NCBI GenBank assembly: GCA_012719035.1
Contig: JAAYBD010000007.1
Coordinates: forward strand, 1 to 32,097
Source: Clostridiales bacterium
GTDB lineage: Bacteria; Bacillota; Clostridia; Oscillospirales; Oscillospiraceae
Length of the DNA: 32,097 nt
Direction: 5' to 3'
Part shown: positions 8,840-16,798 of the stretch, in pieces
How the letters are laid out: each line of letters begins with the position of its first letter
Position numbering within the stretch: the stretch's first letter is position 1
Made by a program: the position numbers and the translations under genes
The notes under the pieces: generated by a model
Told to the model about the DNA's origin: nothing
Databases searched by the model: none
Seen by the model: only the letters and a program-made list of their open reading frames with translations

Positions 8840-8883
8840 AAAATCCCTGAAAGCATTGATAATACAATGCTTTCAGGGATTTT
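8840..8883. terminator. Perfect 19-bp hairpin in the 8583-9062 intergenic gap
   Basis: Arms 8840-8858 (AAAATCCCTGAAAGCATTG) and 8865-8883 are exactly complementary, with a 6-nt loop. The outer A/T pairs end in TTTT in both directions, so it could be a bidirectional terminator insulating the cas promoter from the region to the right. A GGAGG followed by GTG lies just before it, with no credible reading frame. The rest of this 480-bp gap contains the cas promoter and no gene I can support. Confidence 0.45.
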
Positions 8884-9062
8884 AGAGTTATGCCGTATAC
8901 TTGGTGTTTACAGGAAAAGGAAGCTTGTTATACAAAATTTCTATCGGCTCGAGCCAATATTTTTTCCGCAGTCAATGAACGACAGATTTCGACCGTATGT
9001 ATACGATATATGTATTATACAGAACGATTTTGTTCTAATATTATGCAAAGGATGTAAACACC

Positions 9063-9275
9063 ATGAAAAAACTGAAACTTTGGATACTCTCAGTTAAAAT
9101 TGAATGGCACTGGTGGTTTATCATGAGGATTCGCCGAAAAGGAAATTCTTTGCTAAGAAAGGGGATGCCCTTGTCATCCCAGAAACTCTACTATTTAAAC
9201 CGCAGCCTTTCTTCGCACAGCACAAAGGCGCTTAAAGCGCAATCGGCATATAGCAGGCTGAGCAAAACGTTGTAG
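9063..9275 (+). CDS. Small basic protein of unknown function
   Basis: This 70-residue, strongly basic protein reads MKKLKLWILSVKIEWHWWF at its start and then contains many K, R, S and L residues. AAAGGA lies about 10 bp before the ATG, and a clear intrinsic terminator follows 20 bp after the stop, so it appears to be a real single-gene transcript. The pattern VKIEWHxxxI followed by KGxPLSSxxLxxLNxxLSxHxxKA resembles small uncharacterised Clostridia proteins I recall, but I cannot attach a function. No signal peptide or clear membrane helix is present. Confidence 0.6.
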   Translation: MKKLKLWILSVKIEWHWWFIMRIRRKGNSLLRKGMPLSSQKLYYLNRSLSSHSTKALKAQSAYSRLSKTL

Positions 9276-9294
9276 GCTTTAATACATAGCATAG

Positions 9295-9320
9295 GGACTC
9301 GGAAGAGTCCTTATTTTTTT
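9295..9320 (+). terminator. Intrinsic terminator after the small basic protein
   Basis: A GGACTC/GAGTCC stem (9295-9300 and 9305-9310) with a 4-nt loop is followed by TTATTTTTTT. Confidence 0.8.
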
Positions 9321-9355
9321 CCTTCGCGGCCGCAATAATATACACAGCCTTCAGC

Positions 9356-9384
9356 TTGAAATGGATGGTACATTTTGCTATAAT
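9356..9384 (+). promoter_or_regulatory. Promoter of the TetR-family gene
   Basis: TTGAAA (9356-9361), a 17-bp spacer and a perfect TATAAT (9379-9384) lie 34 bp upstream of the start codon, close to the housekeeping consensus. Confidence 0.8.
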
Positions 9385-9417
9385 CATAAAAAGCGGTTTT
9401 TAGGGAGGTAATCCGTC

Positions 9418-9996
9418 ATGTCCGAATCGTTGATAACAAAAAAGGCGCTCGGCGAAGCGCTGAAAGAGCTTATGGCGGAAAATCCTTTTGAAAAAATCAG
9501 CATCAAGGATGTCTGTGATGCCTGCGGTATGAGCCGAAACAGCTTTTACTACCATTTCAAAGACAAGCAAGACCTCATTATATGGATATTTGACTTTGAA
9601 TTCATACAAAAGATACAATCCCGCCAATTCTCAGACCCTTTTGAATTTTTTGAAGCTGTTTGCGAATATTTTTATGAGAATAAAAATTTTTATGTCAAGG
9701 CTTTTGAAATTACAGGGCAGAACTGCTTCAGTGATTATTTTTCAGAGGTTTTTCATCAGTTCAGTGTTGAACATATGGAAAAATATTTCGGAGAAATTGA
9801 AAATAGGGGATACTATGCGAGATTTGCTTCAGATGCCCTGAGAATGGCATTAATACGCTGGATGAACGATAAGGGAAACCTGCCCCCGCAAGAAGTTGCG
9901 GCGATGGCAAAAAATGCGGTTATGGCGATTTCGGAGAGATGCTATTCGCTGTATCCTGAAGAAATTGAAGAGTATAAAAGGAAAACACTGGGCTAA
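9418..9996 (+). CDS. TetR/AcrR-family transcriptional regulator
   Basis: This 192-residue protein has a TetR helix-turn-helix at about residues 27-54 (ISIKDVCDACGMSRNSFYYH, then FKDKQDLI). The N-terminus SLITKKALGEALKELM resembles the DhaS-like subgroup with a TetR_C_33/C_8-type ligand domain, but no ligand can be read from sequence. GGGAGGT precedes the ATG by 9 bp. It has its own promoter and terminator. In Clostridia such regulators often sit beside membrane or radical SAM genes, so the VTT protein and the radical SAM protein downstream are plausible targets; that is inference. Confidence 0.9.
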   Translation: MSESLITKKALGEALKELMAENPFEKISIKDVCDACGMSRNSFYYHFKDKQDLIIWIFDFEFIQKIQSRQFSDPFEFFEAVCEYFYENKNFYVKAFEITGQNCFSDYFSEVFHQFSVEHMEKYFGEIENRGYYARFASDALRMALIRWMNDKGNLPPQEVAAMAKNAVMAISERCYSLYPEEIEEYKRKTLG

Positions 9997-10008
9997 GCTG
10001 TTTCAGCC

Positions 10009-10710
10009 TTATTCGGCGCGTTTTGGTACGCGCCGATTTTTTTGGCTGAAATAATAGATAATCAAGGACATGGACGAGATGAGGATTTTGATTATAACCG
10101 AAATTATAAAAGCTGTAGAGCGCGGATTTAAAATATTATCCCCTATAATTGTAGACGCAAGTATGCTGAATATCCTGCCTGCAAGACTTCCGCTGATGAA
10201 AATCAAATAGGGAACTCTCTGCGCTCCGAGATACATGCTGACAGCATCTCCGGGAAGGCAGGAAATTGCTCTGAGAAAGAATGACAAAAACCATTCATGC
10301 TTTTTTTGCTTCTCATAAAAAACCTGCAGTTTGGGATGCTTTTCAATCAAATAGACCGATATGTCCGAGCCTGCATAACGTCCGATATAATAAGGTATGG
10401 AAAAAACAAGCGCATTTCCGATAATATTTAGAAATATTGCAATTCCGGTAGGGAAGAGCAGCCCGCCTGTAACTTCCAGTAAGATAATAGGGAAAAACAC
10501 TGTCAGACTCTTTGCAGAATATAGAAGCATAAGAAATAATGCAGAGAGAAAGAGATTTTCAGGAGAGTAGTTGAGCAAGGTTTCGATATTTATATCTATG
10601 TCCGCAAAATAGTAGGTGAGAGAAAAAATTGCGATGCCCGCAAGGGGCAGGAGCTTTATGAAACGGACTGCCGAGCCGCCTTTTTTTTCATCCAAATCAA
10701 TTCCTCCCAT
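10009..10710 (-). CDS. VTT-domain (TVP38/TMEM64, DedA-like) membrane protein
   Basis: The product is about 233 residues with six or so hydrophobic segments. The central region with FPIILLEVTGGLLFPTG, the NIIGNAL segment and FFLRAISCLPGDAVSMYLGA is the VTT/SNARE-associated signature. DedA-like proteins act in phospholipid or undecaprenyl-phosphate flipping across the membrane; the substrate here is unknown. The ATG at 10710 directly follows the TGA of the upstream gene, so the two are coupled. An alternative start is the TTG at 10695, which has GGGAGG 7 bp upstream and would remove five residues. The last codons overlap the TetR gene terminator. Confidence 0.88.
   Translation of the reverse strand: MGGIDLDEKKGGSAVRFIKLLPLAGIAIFSLTYYFADIDINIETLLNYSPENLFLSALFLMLLYSAKSLTVFFPIILLEVTGGLLFPTGIAIFLNIIGNALVFSIPYYIGRYAGSDISVYLIEKHPKLQVFYEKQKKHEWFLSFFLRAISCLPGDAVSMYLGAQRVPYLIFISGSLAGRIFSILASTIIGDNILNPRSTAFIISVIIKILISSMSLIIYYFSQKNRRVPKRAE
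10013..10043 (+). terminator. Intrinsic terminator of the TetR-family gene
   Basis: TCGGCGCG (10013-10020) pairs perfectly with CGCGCCGA (10029-10036) and is followed by seven T. It lies inside the last codons of the convergent minus-strand gene. Confidence 0.85.
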
Positions 10711-11613
10711 TCACCTGGCATCAGGATTTTTTTCTGTACCAACACTTTCATTCAGCCATTTCAAATCGCCGAAAAGTTCTGTAACGAAAACCGGATATGA
10801 CGGTTTTCGTTTTTGATGATAGCTGAAATTGTTTACTTTGTCATGAGAGCTTTGGGAGCATCCGATATCCTCTATAAGGAACAGAAAAAGGCAGTTTTTC
10901 TCATATACATTATTAAGAAAAGCCTTTGTTATAATTTCGTCAGATGTTTCATCGTTATATCTGTAGTATCCGCCATACAAGCGTTCTTGACTTCTCAGCT
11001 TATTAGATATTAGGTCGTAGCTGCCGCTTTTCAAATCCAGAACAGGCATGATGTTCTTCTGAGAAATAGACATTGCAATATCGTCACTGTCGGTGAAAAT
11101 GAAGAAAGCTTTTTGCGGGTATGCATCTATTATAGATTTAAGCTCGGTACTCTTAATGCTGCTCTTGCCGCAAAAAATGAAAAATACCGTTACGCCGCTT
11201 TGAGCAAGCTTGAAAATACGTTCTTTTAGCTCATCGGCATTAGATACTCCCTGCCCCTCATTTCCTGTTATTACCCCCACGAAGTGATTTTCTCCGTCTT
11301 TGGCGGAGTTATGTGAGGAAGCTTTTTCTATTTCCTTTGCGAGACCGTAATACCCGAAAGTGATTCCAAATTCAGCAGTTCTGCTTTTGTCAACACTTTT
11401 TGTCAGATCGTGTGCCAGCAGATAGTATTTACTTTTATTATCATTAAGTATATTTCGCGATTCTCTGAAAAATTTTCTTAACTGAGGAGAAGCGGAGAAA
11501 TAGCAGCCAAACTCGACAAGTTTTCTCAGATTTCTTTTGGTATCAAGCTCGGTTTTGTCAAGCCAGCGATGGGCAAATGCCCTTAAAATCCTTGCAGCAG
11601 TGTCATTATTCAT
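10711..11613 (-). CDS. Unrecognised ~300-residue protein coupled to the VTT gene
   Basis: I do not recognise this 300-residue protein. It is soluble, with no signal peptide or membrane helix. The N-terminal third is helical and charged (RILRAFAHRWLDKTELDTKR). The middle alternates hydrophobic strands and helices (FVGVITGNEGQGVSN, VTVFFIFCGKSS, KAFFIFTDSDD), suggesting a Rossmann-like alpha/beta fold. I chose the ATG at 11613, which has GGTGGT about 6 bp upstream; an ATG 30 bp earlier has none. It directly abuts the VTT gene (TGAATG) and is divergent from the radical SAM gene, suggesting that the three genes act together on an unknown envelope or lipid task. Confidence 0.75.
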   Translation of the reverse strand: MNNDTAARILRAFAHRWLDKTELDTKRNLRKLVEFGCYFSASPQLRKFFRESRNILNDNKSKYYLLAHDLTKSVDKSRTAEFGITFGYYGLAKEIEKASSHNSAKDGENHFVGVITGNEGQGVSNADELKERIFKLAQSGVTVFFIFCGKSSIKSTELKSIIDAYPQKAFFIFTDSDDIAMSISQKNIMPVLDLKSGSYDLISNKLRSQERLYGGYYRYNDETSDEIITKAFLNNVYEKNCLFLFLIEDIGCSQSSHDKVNNFSYHQKRKPSYPVFVTELFGDLKWLNESVGTEKNPDAR

Positions 11614-11652
11614 AATCAGACCACCGTAATAATATTTAATCATATTATGTCA

Positions 11653-11674
11653 GATATAATTATATGATTATATC
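11653..11674. promoter_or_regulatory. Palindrome between divergent genes, candidate operator
   Basis: GATATAAT (11653-11660) and ATTATATC (11667-11674) form a perfect 8-bp inverted repeat with a 6-bp spacer, 39 bp upstream of the unrecognised gene's start. Its size suits a dimeric repressor such as the nearby TetR protein, but A/T-rich palindromes also arise by chance. Confidence 0.4.
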
Positions 11675-11832
11675 GGAAAATCAAAATAGGCAATTACACC
11701 TCTGCTGACCAAAAAATTAGCATTTATATGGCAAACGCCAAAAAACACCACAAACCGGTGAATCTGTCCAATGACAATAATTTGAAATGAGATTACAATT
11801 TTGTCAAATCAAATACAGAAAGGTCAATTGTT

Positions 11833-13206
11833 ATGGCAAGAAAGACAGCGGCTAAAAAGACGATGACAGAATCAATCCAAACTTTTGGACTTAAGCGTGT
11901 TGTATCTTACATGGATAAAGACCCTGATGAAAACATCCCAAAGATACTGGCTTGGATCGACAGAAAAGGCGGGGTCGAATCTCAGGCTGCAGCGATCAGA
12001 GAGGGATTCAACGATAAGGAAGGAAACTGGTATAAACTGATTAAAAGTTTCTGGACAGATGTTGACGATGGAGTTAGAAAAACTATTTTTGAAAACTTCA
12101 TTGTAAATGCAACTATGCTCGGAGGAAAAAGACGCAAAAAGTATATGGAACAGGAAGGCTGTAATATTCCCTGGGCAATACTTATGGATCCGACTTCTGC
12201 CTGCAACCTTCACTGCATAGGATGCTGGGCTGCTGAATACGGCAACAAGCTGAATATGAGCTTTGAGGAACTGGACAATATAATTATGCAGGGCAAAGAG
12301 ATGGGCGTTTTCATGTACATCTACTCCGGAGGCGAACCTCTGGTGCGCAAAAAAGATATTATAAAGCTCTGTGAAAAGCACCCTGACTGCCAGTTCCTTG
12401 CATTTACAAACGGAACTTTGATCGATGAAGCCTTTGCCGAAGAAATGTTGCGCGTGAAAAACTTTGTACCTGCTATCAGTATAGAGGGATTTGAGGAAGC
12501 CACGGACTTCAGACGCGGAGAAGGCACATATCAGGCTGTTATAAACGCCATGGAAATACTCAAAAGGAAGAAACTCGTCTTTGGTATTTCATGCTGCTAC
12601 ACAAGCAAGAATTATGATACTATAGGCAGTGAAGCGTATTTCGACAGCATGATAGAAAAAGGCGCTAAGTTTGCGTGGTTCTTCACATACATTCCCGTCG
12701 GCAGAGATGCTGTTCCGGAGCTTATGGTAACACCAGAACAGAGAGAATATATGTACCACAAAATTAGGGAATTCCGCAGTACCAAATCTATTTTTACAAT
12801 GGATTTCTGGAACGACGGAGAATATGTTGAAGGATGCATTGCGGGCGGTAAGAATTATCTGCATATTAACGCAAACGGCGATATCGAACCCTGCGCTTTC
12901 ATCCACTATTCTGACTCCAATATAAGGGAAAAAACACTTCTTGAGGCATTCAAATCTCCGCTGTTCATGGCATATCACGATAATCAGCCTTTCAACGGCA
13001 ATTTGCTGCGCCCCTGCCCCTTGCTTGATAATCCCGAAAAGCTTAAAATGATGGTTGAAACATCGGGCGCAAAATCAACGGATATGCAGTGCCCCGAGGA
13101 TGTTAATGAACTGATATCAAAAACAATTGACGCTGCGGAAAGATGGACACCGGTCGCAGATAAGTTGTGGGAATGCTCACGCGGTTGTGCGGCTTGTAAG
13201 AAATAG
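11833..13206 (+). CDS. Radical SAM protein with auxiliary Cys-rich C-terminus
   Basis: This 457-residue protein carries the radical SAM motif CNLHCIGC (C124, C128, C131), which holds the [4Fe-4S] cluster that cleaves S-adenosylmethionine. YSGGEPL is the glycine-rich SAM-binding strand. A C-terminal SPASM/HpnH-like region contains NANGDIEPCAF and several cysteines, ending in ECSRGCAACKK, so a second cluster is likely. An N-terminal ~100-residue helical extension precedes the barrel. AAAGG lies 9-10 bp before the ATG. The substrate cannot be read from sequence. No small peptide precursor lies beside it, so a peptide-modifying role is not supported. Confidence 0.9.
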   Translation: MARKTAAKKTMTESIQTFGLKRVVSYMDKDPDENIPKILAWIDRKGGVESQAAAIREGFNDKEGNWYKLIKSFWTDVDDGVRKTIFENFIVNATMLGGKRRKKYMEQEGCNIPWAILMDPTSACNLHCIGCWAAEYGNKLNMSFEELDNIIMQGKEMGVFMYIYSGGEPLVRKKDIIKLCEKHPDCQFLAFTNGTLIDEAFAEEMLRVKNFVPAISIEGFEEATDFRRGEGTYQAVINAMEILKRKKLVFGISCCYTSKNYDTIGSEAYFDSMIEKGAKFAWFFTYIPVGRDAVPELMVTPEQREYMYHKIREFRSTKSIFTMDFWNDGEYVEGCIAGGKNYLHINANGDIEPCAFIHYSDSNIREKTLLEAFKSPLFMAYHDNQPFNGNLLRPCPLLDNPEKLKMMVETSGAKSTDMQCPEDVNELISKTIDAAERWTPVADKLWECSRGCAACKK

Positions 13207-13244
13207 ATATCCATAATAGATTCCTGATATTCCTTCCAAAACAA

Positions 13245-13274
13245 GTGGCGGGGGTGCATCTGTACCTCCGCCAC
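13245..13274 (+). terminator. Stem-loop downstream of the radical SAM gene
   Basis: GTGGCGGGGGT pairs with ACCTCCGCCAC with one G-U pair. The stem is strong but no T-run follows, so it may be a 3'-end stabiliser rather than a true terminator. Confidence 0.5.
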
Positions 13275-13346
13275 GAAATTTATAAACTCACAGAATTGCG
13301 GGATGCAAGGTATAGTTGTTGCCCCCGCAGGTTTTGACTAAATATA

Positions 13347-13375
13347 TTGACAAAGAAAAAAGAACAAGGTATAAT
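13347..13375 (+). promoter_or_regulatory. Consensus promoter of a disrupted tRNA-Thr gene
   Basis: TTGACA (13347-13352), 17 bp, TATAAT (13370-13375): both boxes match consensus exactly. The predicted start is about 35 bp before the tRNA-Thr 5' fragment, as expected for a strong stable-RNA promoter. It may now also feed the intact tRNA-Thr at 13570. Confidence 0.9.
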
Positions 13376-13417
13376 CAATTTCGCGCATTGGGCGCGGGTT
13401 AGGTTTAAATACTGTGT

Positions 13418-13456
13418 GCTACTGTGGCTCAATGGCAGAGCAGTTCATTCGTAATG
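13418..13456 (+). pseudogene. 5' half of a tRNA-Thr(CGT), broken in the anticodon stem
   Basis: The sequence follows a tRNA from position 1: acceptor strand GCTACTG, TG, D-arm GCTC/GAGC, A, anticodon stem GTTCA, loop TTCGTAA (anticodon CGT), then TG. It should continue with GAAC but diverges. The missing 3' half with the matching acceptor strand CAGTAGC is found at 23226-23258. It shares most bases with the intact tRNA-Thr at 13570. Confidence 0.85.
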
Positions 13457-13569
13457 TGCTACACTCACCTTAAAAATGAGCTGCTCGCATTGATTTACTG
13501 TAATGACAACTACGAACTGAAACGCAACCAACACATTCTATAAAAAGGGTTCTCCAAAACCCTGTATAC

Positions 13570-13644
13570 GCTGCTGTGGCTCAAAGGTAGAGCACGTCAC
13601 TCGTAATGACGGGGTTGTGAGTTCGATTCTCACCAGCAGCTCCA
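13570..13644 (+). tRNA. tRNA-Thr(CGT)
   Basis: A full cloverleaf: acceptor GCTGCTG/CAGCAGC, D-stem GCTC/GAGC, anticodon stem CGTCA/TGACG with loop CTCGTAA (anticodon CGT, reads ACG), variable GGGTT, T-arm GTGAG-TTCGATT-CTCAC, discriminator T and encoded CCA. It has the same anticodon as the broken copy 113 bp upstream. Confidence 0.97.
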
Positions 13645-13649
13645 CGTCT

Positions 13650-13677
13650 CCGTCAAGGTTTCTTGACGGGGATTTTT
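13650..13677 (+). terminator. Terminator of tRNA-Thr
   Basis: CCGTCAAG (13650-13657) pairs with CTTGACGG (13662-13669), followed by GGATTTTT. Confidence 0.85.
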
Positions 13678-13722
13678 CTGTGTCGGAGGTGCCGTCGCAG
13701 CGAAAAGGATTATAATGTTTCT

Positions 13723-13875
13723 ATGAAAAACGCGGAAGCATCCGTCCGTGTGGAAAGATATACAGTAACCCCCAAAATCTCCAATCAATGCAAGCAGATA
13801 CTCAGCGGCAAAACCACGACCACCGAATACCTAAAGCAATTTGTTAAATCGAAAACTTCTAAGGCGGCAAAGTGA
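13723..13875 (+). CDS. VbhA/AntF-like antitoxin of a Fic toxin
   Basis: This is a 50-residue protein. The segment EASVRVERYTVTP fits the Fic-inhibitory helix motif [S/T]xxxE[G/N], with S7 and E11 kept and the final G/N replaced by R12. In the family this glutamate enters the Fic active site and blocks ATP binding. The following TPKISNQCKQILSGKTTTTEYLKQF is typical of VbhA-family antitoxins. AAAAGGA lies about 12 bp before the ATG. Its stop overlaps the start of the fic remnant (GTGA), the usual antitoxin-toxin coupling. The antitoxin frame is intact although its toxin is broken. Confidence 0.7.
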   Translation: MKNAEASVRVERYTVTPKISNQCKQILSGKTTTTEYLKQFVKSKTSKAAK

Positions 13876-14179
13876 TTGAATACAGCATTGACCCGATTTC
13901 CAGCAACTGCTATCTTGACACGACGGTTCTCATCAATAAACTGGACATACTCCACAAGGAAACCCTGAACTAATCGGAGACCCCCACCGCATATATTAAT
14001 GCCTCCAAGCTGGAAGAATACCCGCTTGAAGGCACTTTTGACTTTGCGTATTATAAGGCGATATACCATTTTTTGACTTATACGGCCGGGCGGGACAAAT
14101 CCGTACGGTAAACATCAGCAAGAAAGACACACACTTCTGCCCTGCGGGCGTTGACAGATATTATTTGTGCAATACCTGA
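13872..14179 (+). pseudogene. Decayed Fic-family toxin (N-terminal part only)
   Basis: Reading from GTG at 13872 gives IDPISSNCYLDTTVLINKL, then an in-frame TAA (13971-13973), then LEEYPLEGTFDFAYYKAIYHFL. A frameshift near 14070-14080 leads into YGRAGQIRTVNISKKDTHF. These are successive conserved segments of Fic proteins (normally YDWAGQIRTVNISKG). The catalytic HPFxxGNGR motif is absent because the reading ends at 14179. Fic proteins transfer AMP to target proteins; this copy cannot. It shows that the region once carried a complete toxin-antitoxin pair. Up to 14284 only short unrelated reading-frame debris remains. Confidence 0.8.
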
Positions 14180-14284
14180 CAATCTGCACAGAAATCATTG
14201 TTGAAGAAAAGAAGCTACTCTTGGAGTGAGTTGATAAACACAACTATGACCTCTGCAATATATTGAAAAAGGTCGAGATATAAT

Positions 14285-15481
14285 ATGAATACCAAGCAAA
14301 AAGCACCTATAGATTTAAACAAATGGTGCCACTATATTGTAAATGTCGGTCATATTACGGCTACCCTTATCGTTTTGGCGCATGTGATCTGGTATTTTGC
14401 GGCAAGAAGCGTTCTTGCATGGCCCCGGGATGTTTATCTCCGGAATTATATTATCTTACCTGCAATAGGATTTTTTGTTTTAAATTTATCGGTCGGTATG
14501 TGCGTGCATTCCGCTCGTTTTTCGCTTCCGACGAAGGAATACCTCTCTCTTTCTCTTTTTGTAATCTTTTCGCTCTACCTTTCTTTGACTCATGATATTG
14601 CAAAAGTCTTGCTGTGCTCTTACATCTTGCCGATTTTTGTTTCCACCATTTTTTCAAATGTAAAACTAACTCGCCGGATTTTTTTTATGAGCGTGGCCGC
14701 TGTTCTGCTGCTCGGTGTCAAAATGTATTTTGCTGAAACATTGGACAGTAATATGCTTATGGAAATTTTTGTATCATGTTTTATGTTTCTCTGCTCCTAT
14801 CTTTTGGCTATACTTTTGATCCAATACGGTCGGAATAATCTTGAGGCGATCATCAGCTCTCATGAAGAGTCTACTAAAAATGAGCTTGCTTTTCTGCAGG
14901 CGCAGATCAATCCTCATTTTTTATATAACGCAATCAATACAGTGGTATCGTTTTGCTATACGGACAGCGAAAGAGCAGCGAATCTGCTTGTCAATTTCAG
15001 CAAATATTTAAGGCTTGTATTTGACGTCGATCATAAATCGATGATGGTGCCTTTAGAAAGAGAAATTGAATTGATTAAGGCCTACGTTGAAATAGAAAAA
15101 GCCCGTTTCGGCAAGCAAATTAACGTTGAATATAATATTGAACCAGCGCTTCTTAGCATGGAAATACCTTCTTTTTGTATTCAGCCTTTAGTGGAAAATG
15201 CTATAAAGCACGGGCTATGCAAAAAAGCCGGCGGCGGAACCGTCCTTATATCAGCGAAAAAAAACGAAGGATCTGTTATCATAAATGTCAGTGACACAGG
15301 TGCAGGGATGTCGGCGGAACGGCTTGATAAATTAAGGAACATCGAATCAACAAGCGAGGGGGTCGGCTTTTTCAATGTCAGCAGACGTATTAAAAGCTGG
15401 AAAGACGCACGGCTTAGTATTCAGAGTGCAGAGGGCAAAGGAACCACTGTAACAATAACAATATCAGATACTGTCGCATAG
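14285..15481 (+). CDS. LytS/YehU-type sensor histidine kinase
   Basis: This 398-residue protein has about six N-terminal membrane helices (residues 20-180), a short linker and a His_kinase domain of the LytS type: LQAQINPHFLYNAINT with phospho-acceptor H211. An HATPase domain follows, with QPLVENAIKHGL (N306) and DTGAGM (337-342). No separate extracellular sensor domain is visible, so the signal is probably sensed in or at the membrane. It is followed after 15 bp by the response regulator gene, an obvious two-component pair. Upstream AAAGG is present but weakly spaced. Confidence 0.93.
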   Translation: MNTKQKAPIDLNKWCHYIVNVGHITATLIVLAHVIWYFAARSVLAWPRDVYLRNYIILPAIGFFVLNLSVGMCVHSARFSLPTKEYLSLSLFVIFSLYLSLTHDIAKVLLCSYILPIFVSTIFSNVKLTRRIFFMSVAAVLLLGVKMYFAETLDSNMLMEIFVSCFMFLCSYLLAILLIQYGRNNLEAIISSHEESTKNELAFLQAQINPHFLYNAINTVVSFCYTDSERAANLLVNFSKYLRLVFDVDHKSMMVPLEREIELIKAYVEIEKARFGKQINVEYNIEPALLSMEIPSFCIQPLVENAIKHGLCKKAGGGTVLISAKKNEGSVIINVSDTGAGMSAERLDKLRNIESTSEGVGFFNVSRRIKSWKDARLSIQSAEGKGTTVTITISDTVA

Positions 15482-15496
15482 GGGGCATCGTAAGAT

Positions 15497-16621
15497 ATGT
15501 TCAACGCAATTATTGTTGATGATGAAAATCCTGCGCTTGACGTTCTCAGGCGTTTACTGGAAAAAACAGGTCAGATTTGTGTTGTTGGGTCCTTCACGAG
15601 CGCCATGGATGCCCTTTCGCAGTTGCGGAGCCTAAAACCAGACGTCGCTTTTCTGGACATCGAAATGCCGGAGATGTCCGGCTTAGAACTTGCCGAAAAA
15701 ATTTGGGAGACCGGCGCGGACCCGGAAATCATATTTGTTACAGCCTACGATAAATATGCTCTTGATGCCTTTCGGGTTAACGCCATAGATTACATTCTAA
15801 AACCGTTTTCTTCAGATGATATTGCGCAGGCCATTATAAAACTTAAAAAAGTGAAGCCGCTGCCGACTGTTTCTCAAATGACCGAGGACAAAGGCCGCAT
15901 ATATTGCTTTGGGAGATTATCGGTATATGGAGCGGGATGTACGGACGCTGTCAAATGGCGTACATCCAAGGCAGAGGAGCTTTTCTCCTTTATGCTGCAA
16001 AATTTGAACAGTCAGGTTGCGAAATGGAGAATTACTCGGGCTCTTTGGCCCGAATGTGAAACAGAAAAACAGCTCAACACGCATTTATATACAACGATTT
16101 ATAAAGTGAAAAAAACACTGCTGTCAGCAAATATAGAATTTGATTTTACTCTTATAAACGGCAGCTATAAAATGGAATTACCAGACATATACATCGATGC
16201 CGCCGAGTTCGAGACGATTACAGATGGAGAAATTACGGTTACCTCAGATTCTCTTGACAGATATAAAAGGGCATTTAGCCTATACAGGGGGAATTACCTA
16301 AGTGAGAACGAGTATCTCTGGTCTCAAAACGAAGCTGAAAAGTATTTAACAAGATATCGCGGTCTGGTTTCCGGACTCGCCAAATACTATATGGACCGAT
16401 CAGACTATTTGGCTGCTGAACAGATCCTTCGGGATGCCTTGACAATAATCCCCCTTGATGACGGTTTAAACGAGATGTTTTTGAAGCTCTTATTTATAAA
16501 AAAAGATAAGTCCGCATTGGTTAAGCACTATAACAAAATCAAAGAGCTATACAAAACCGAGCTTGAAATCGCGCCAAACGCGGCTATGCAGGATTTGTTT
16601 AACACAACGTTTGAATTATAA
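15497..16621 (+). CDS. Response regulator with REC, winged-helix and BTAD (SARP-like) domains
   Basis: This 374-residue protein starts with a receiver domain: acidic D8/D9, phospho-acceptor D54 (FLDIEMPEMSG), T in FVTAY and K in YILKPF. Residues ~135-230 look like an OmpR-type winged helix (WRTSKAEELFSFML, LWPECETEKQLNTHLYTTIYKVKK). Residues ~240-374 form a BTAD helical repeat region. This is the SARP layout fused to a receiver, rather than the LytTR output usual for LytS-type kinases. It probably receives phosphate from the preceding kinase. The adhesin promoter 180 bp downstream carries a SARP-type direct repeat, so the adhesin is the likely target. Confidence 0.92.
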   Translation: MFNAIIVDDENPALDVLRRLLEKTGQICVVGSFTSAMDALSQLRSLKPDVAFLDIEMPEMSGLELAEKIWETGADPEIIFVTAYDKYALDAFRVNAIDYILKPFSSDDIAQAIIKLKKVKPLPTVSQMTEDKGRIYCFGRLSVYGAGCTDAVKWRTSKAEELFSFMLQNLNSQVAKWRITRALWPECETEKQLNTHLYTTIYKVKKTLLSANIEFDFTLINGSYKMELPDIYIDAAEFETITDGEITVTSDSLDRYKRAFSLYRGNYLSENEYLWSQNEAEKYLTRYRGLVSGLAKYYMDRSDYLAAEQILRDALTIIPLDDGLNEMFLKLLFIKKDKSALVKHYNKIKELYKTELEIAPNAAMQDLFNTTFEL

Positions 16622-16698
16622 TCATTTTAGTAAAGAGTTACGCGGCGACGCTGGCGGCATTCTGATGCTTCGGGCGTATTGTTTTTAATGATGGAGGG

Positions 16699-16740
16699 CG
16701 CACTTTTCTGTGACCATGCGGAGAAGTGCGTTTCATTTTT
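16699..16740 (+). terminator. Probable terminator of the two-component operon
   Basis: CGCACTT (16699-16705) pairs with AAGTGCG (16724-16730), extendable with a bulge, followed by TTTCATTTTT. The 310-bp gap before the adhesin otherwise holds only its promoter region. Confidence 0.55.
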
Positions 16741-16798
16741 GCGGGCATTAAACCTGTTGCGCAAACAAAGCGGAAGGCGAGATGATTTTACGGCGATG

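Noticed and set aside
8867-9097. 76-codon plus-strand frame in the gap right of cas3
   Set aside because: It begins inside the right arm of the 19-bp hairpin, has no ribosome site and resembles no family.
14180-14283. Short frame EKKLLLE-stop-VDKHNYDLCNILKKVEI before the histidine kinase
   Set aside because: Possibly another coding remnant, but too short to assign and interrupted by a stop.
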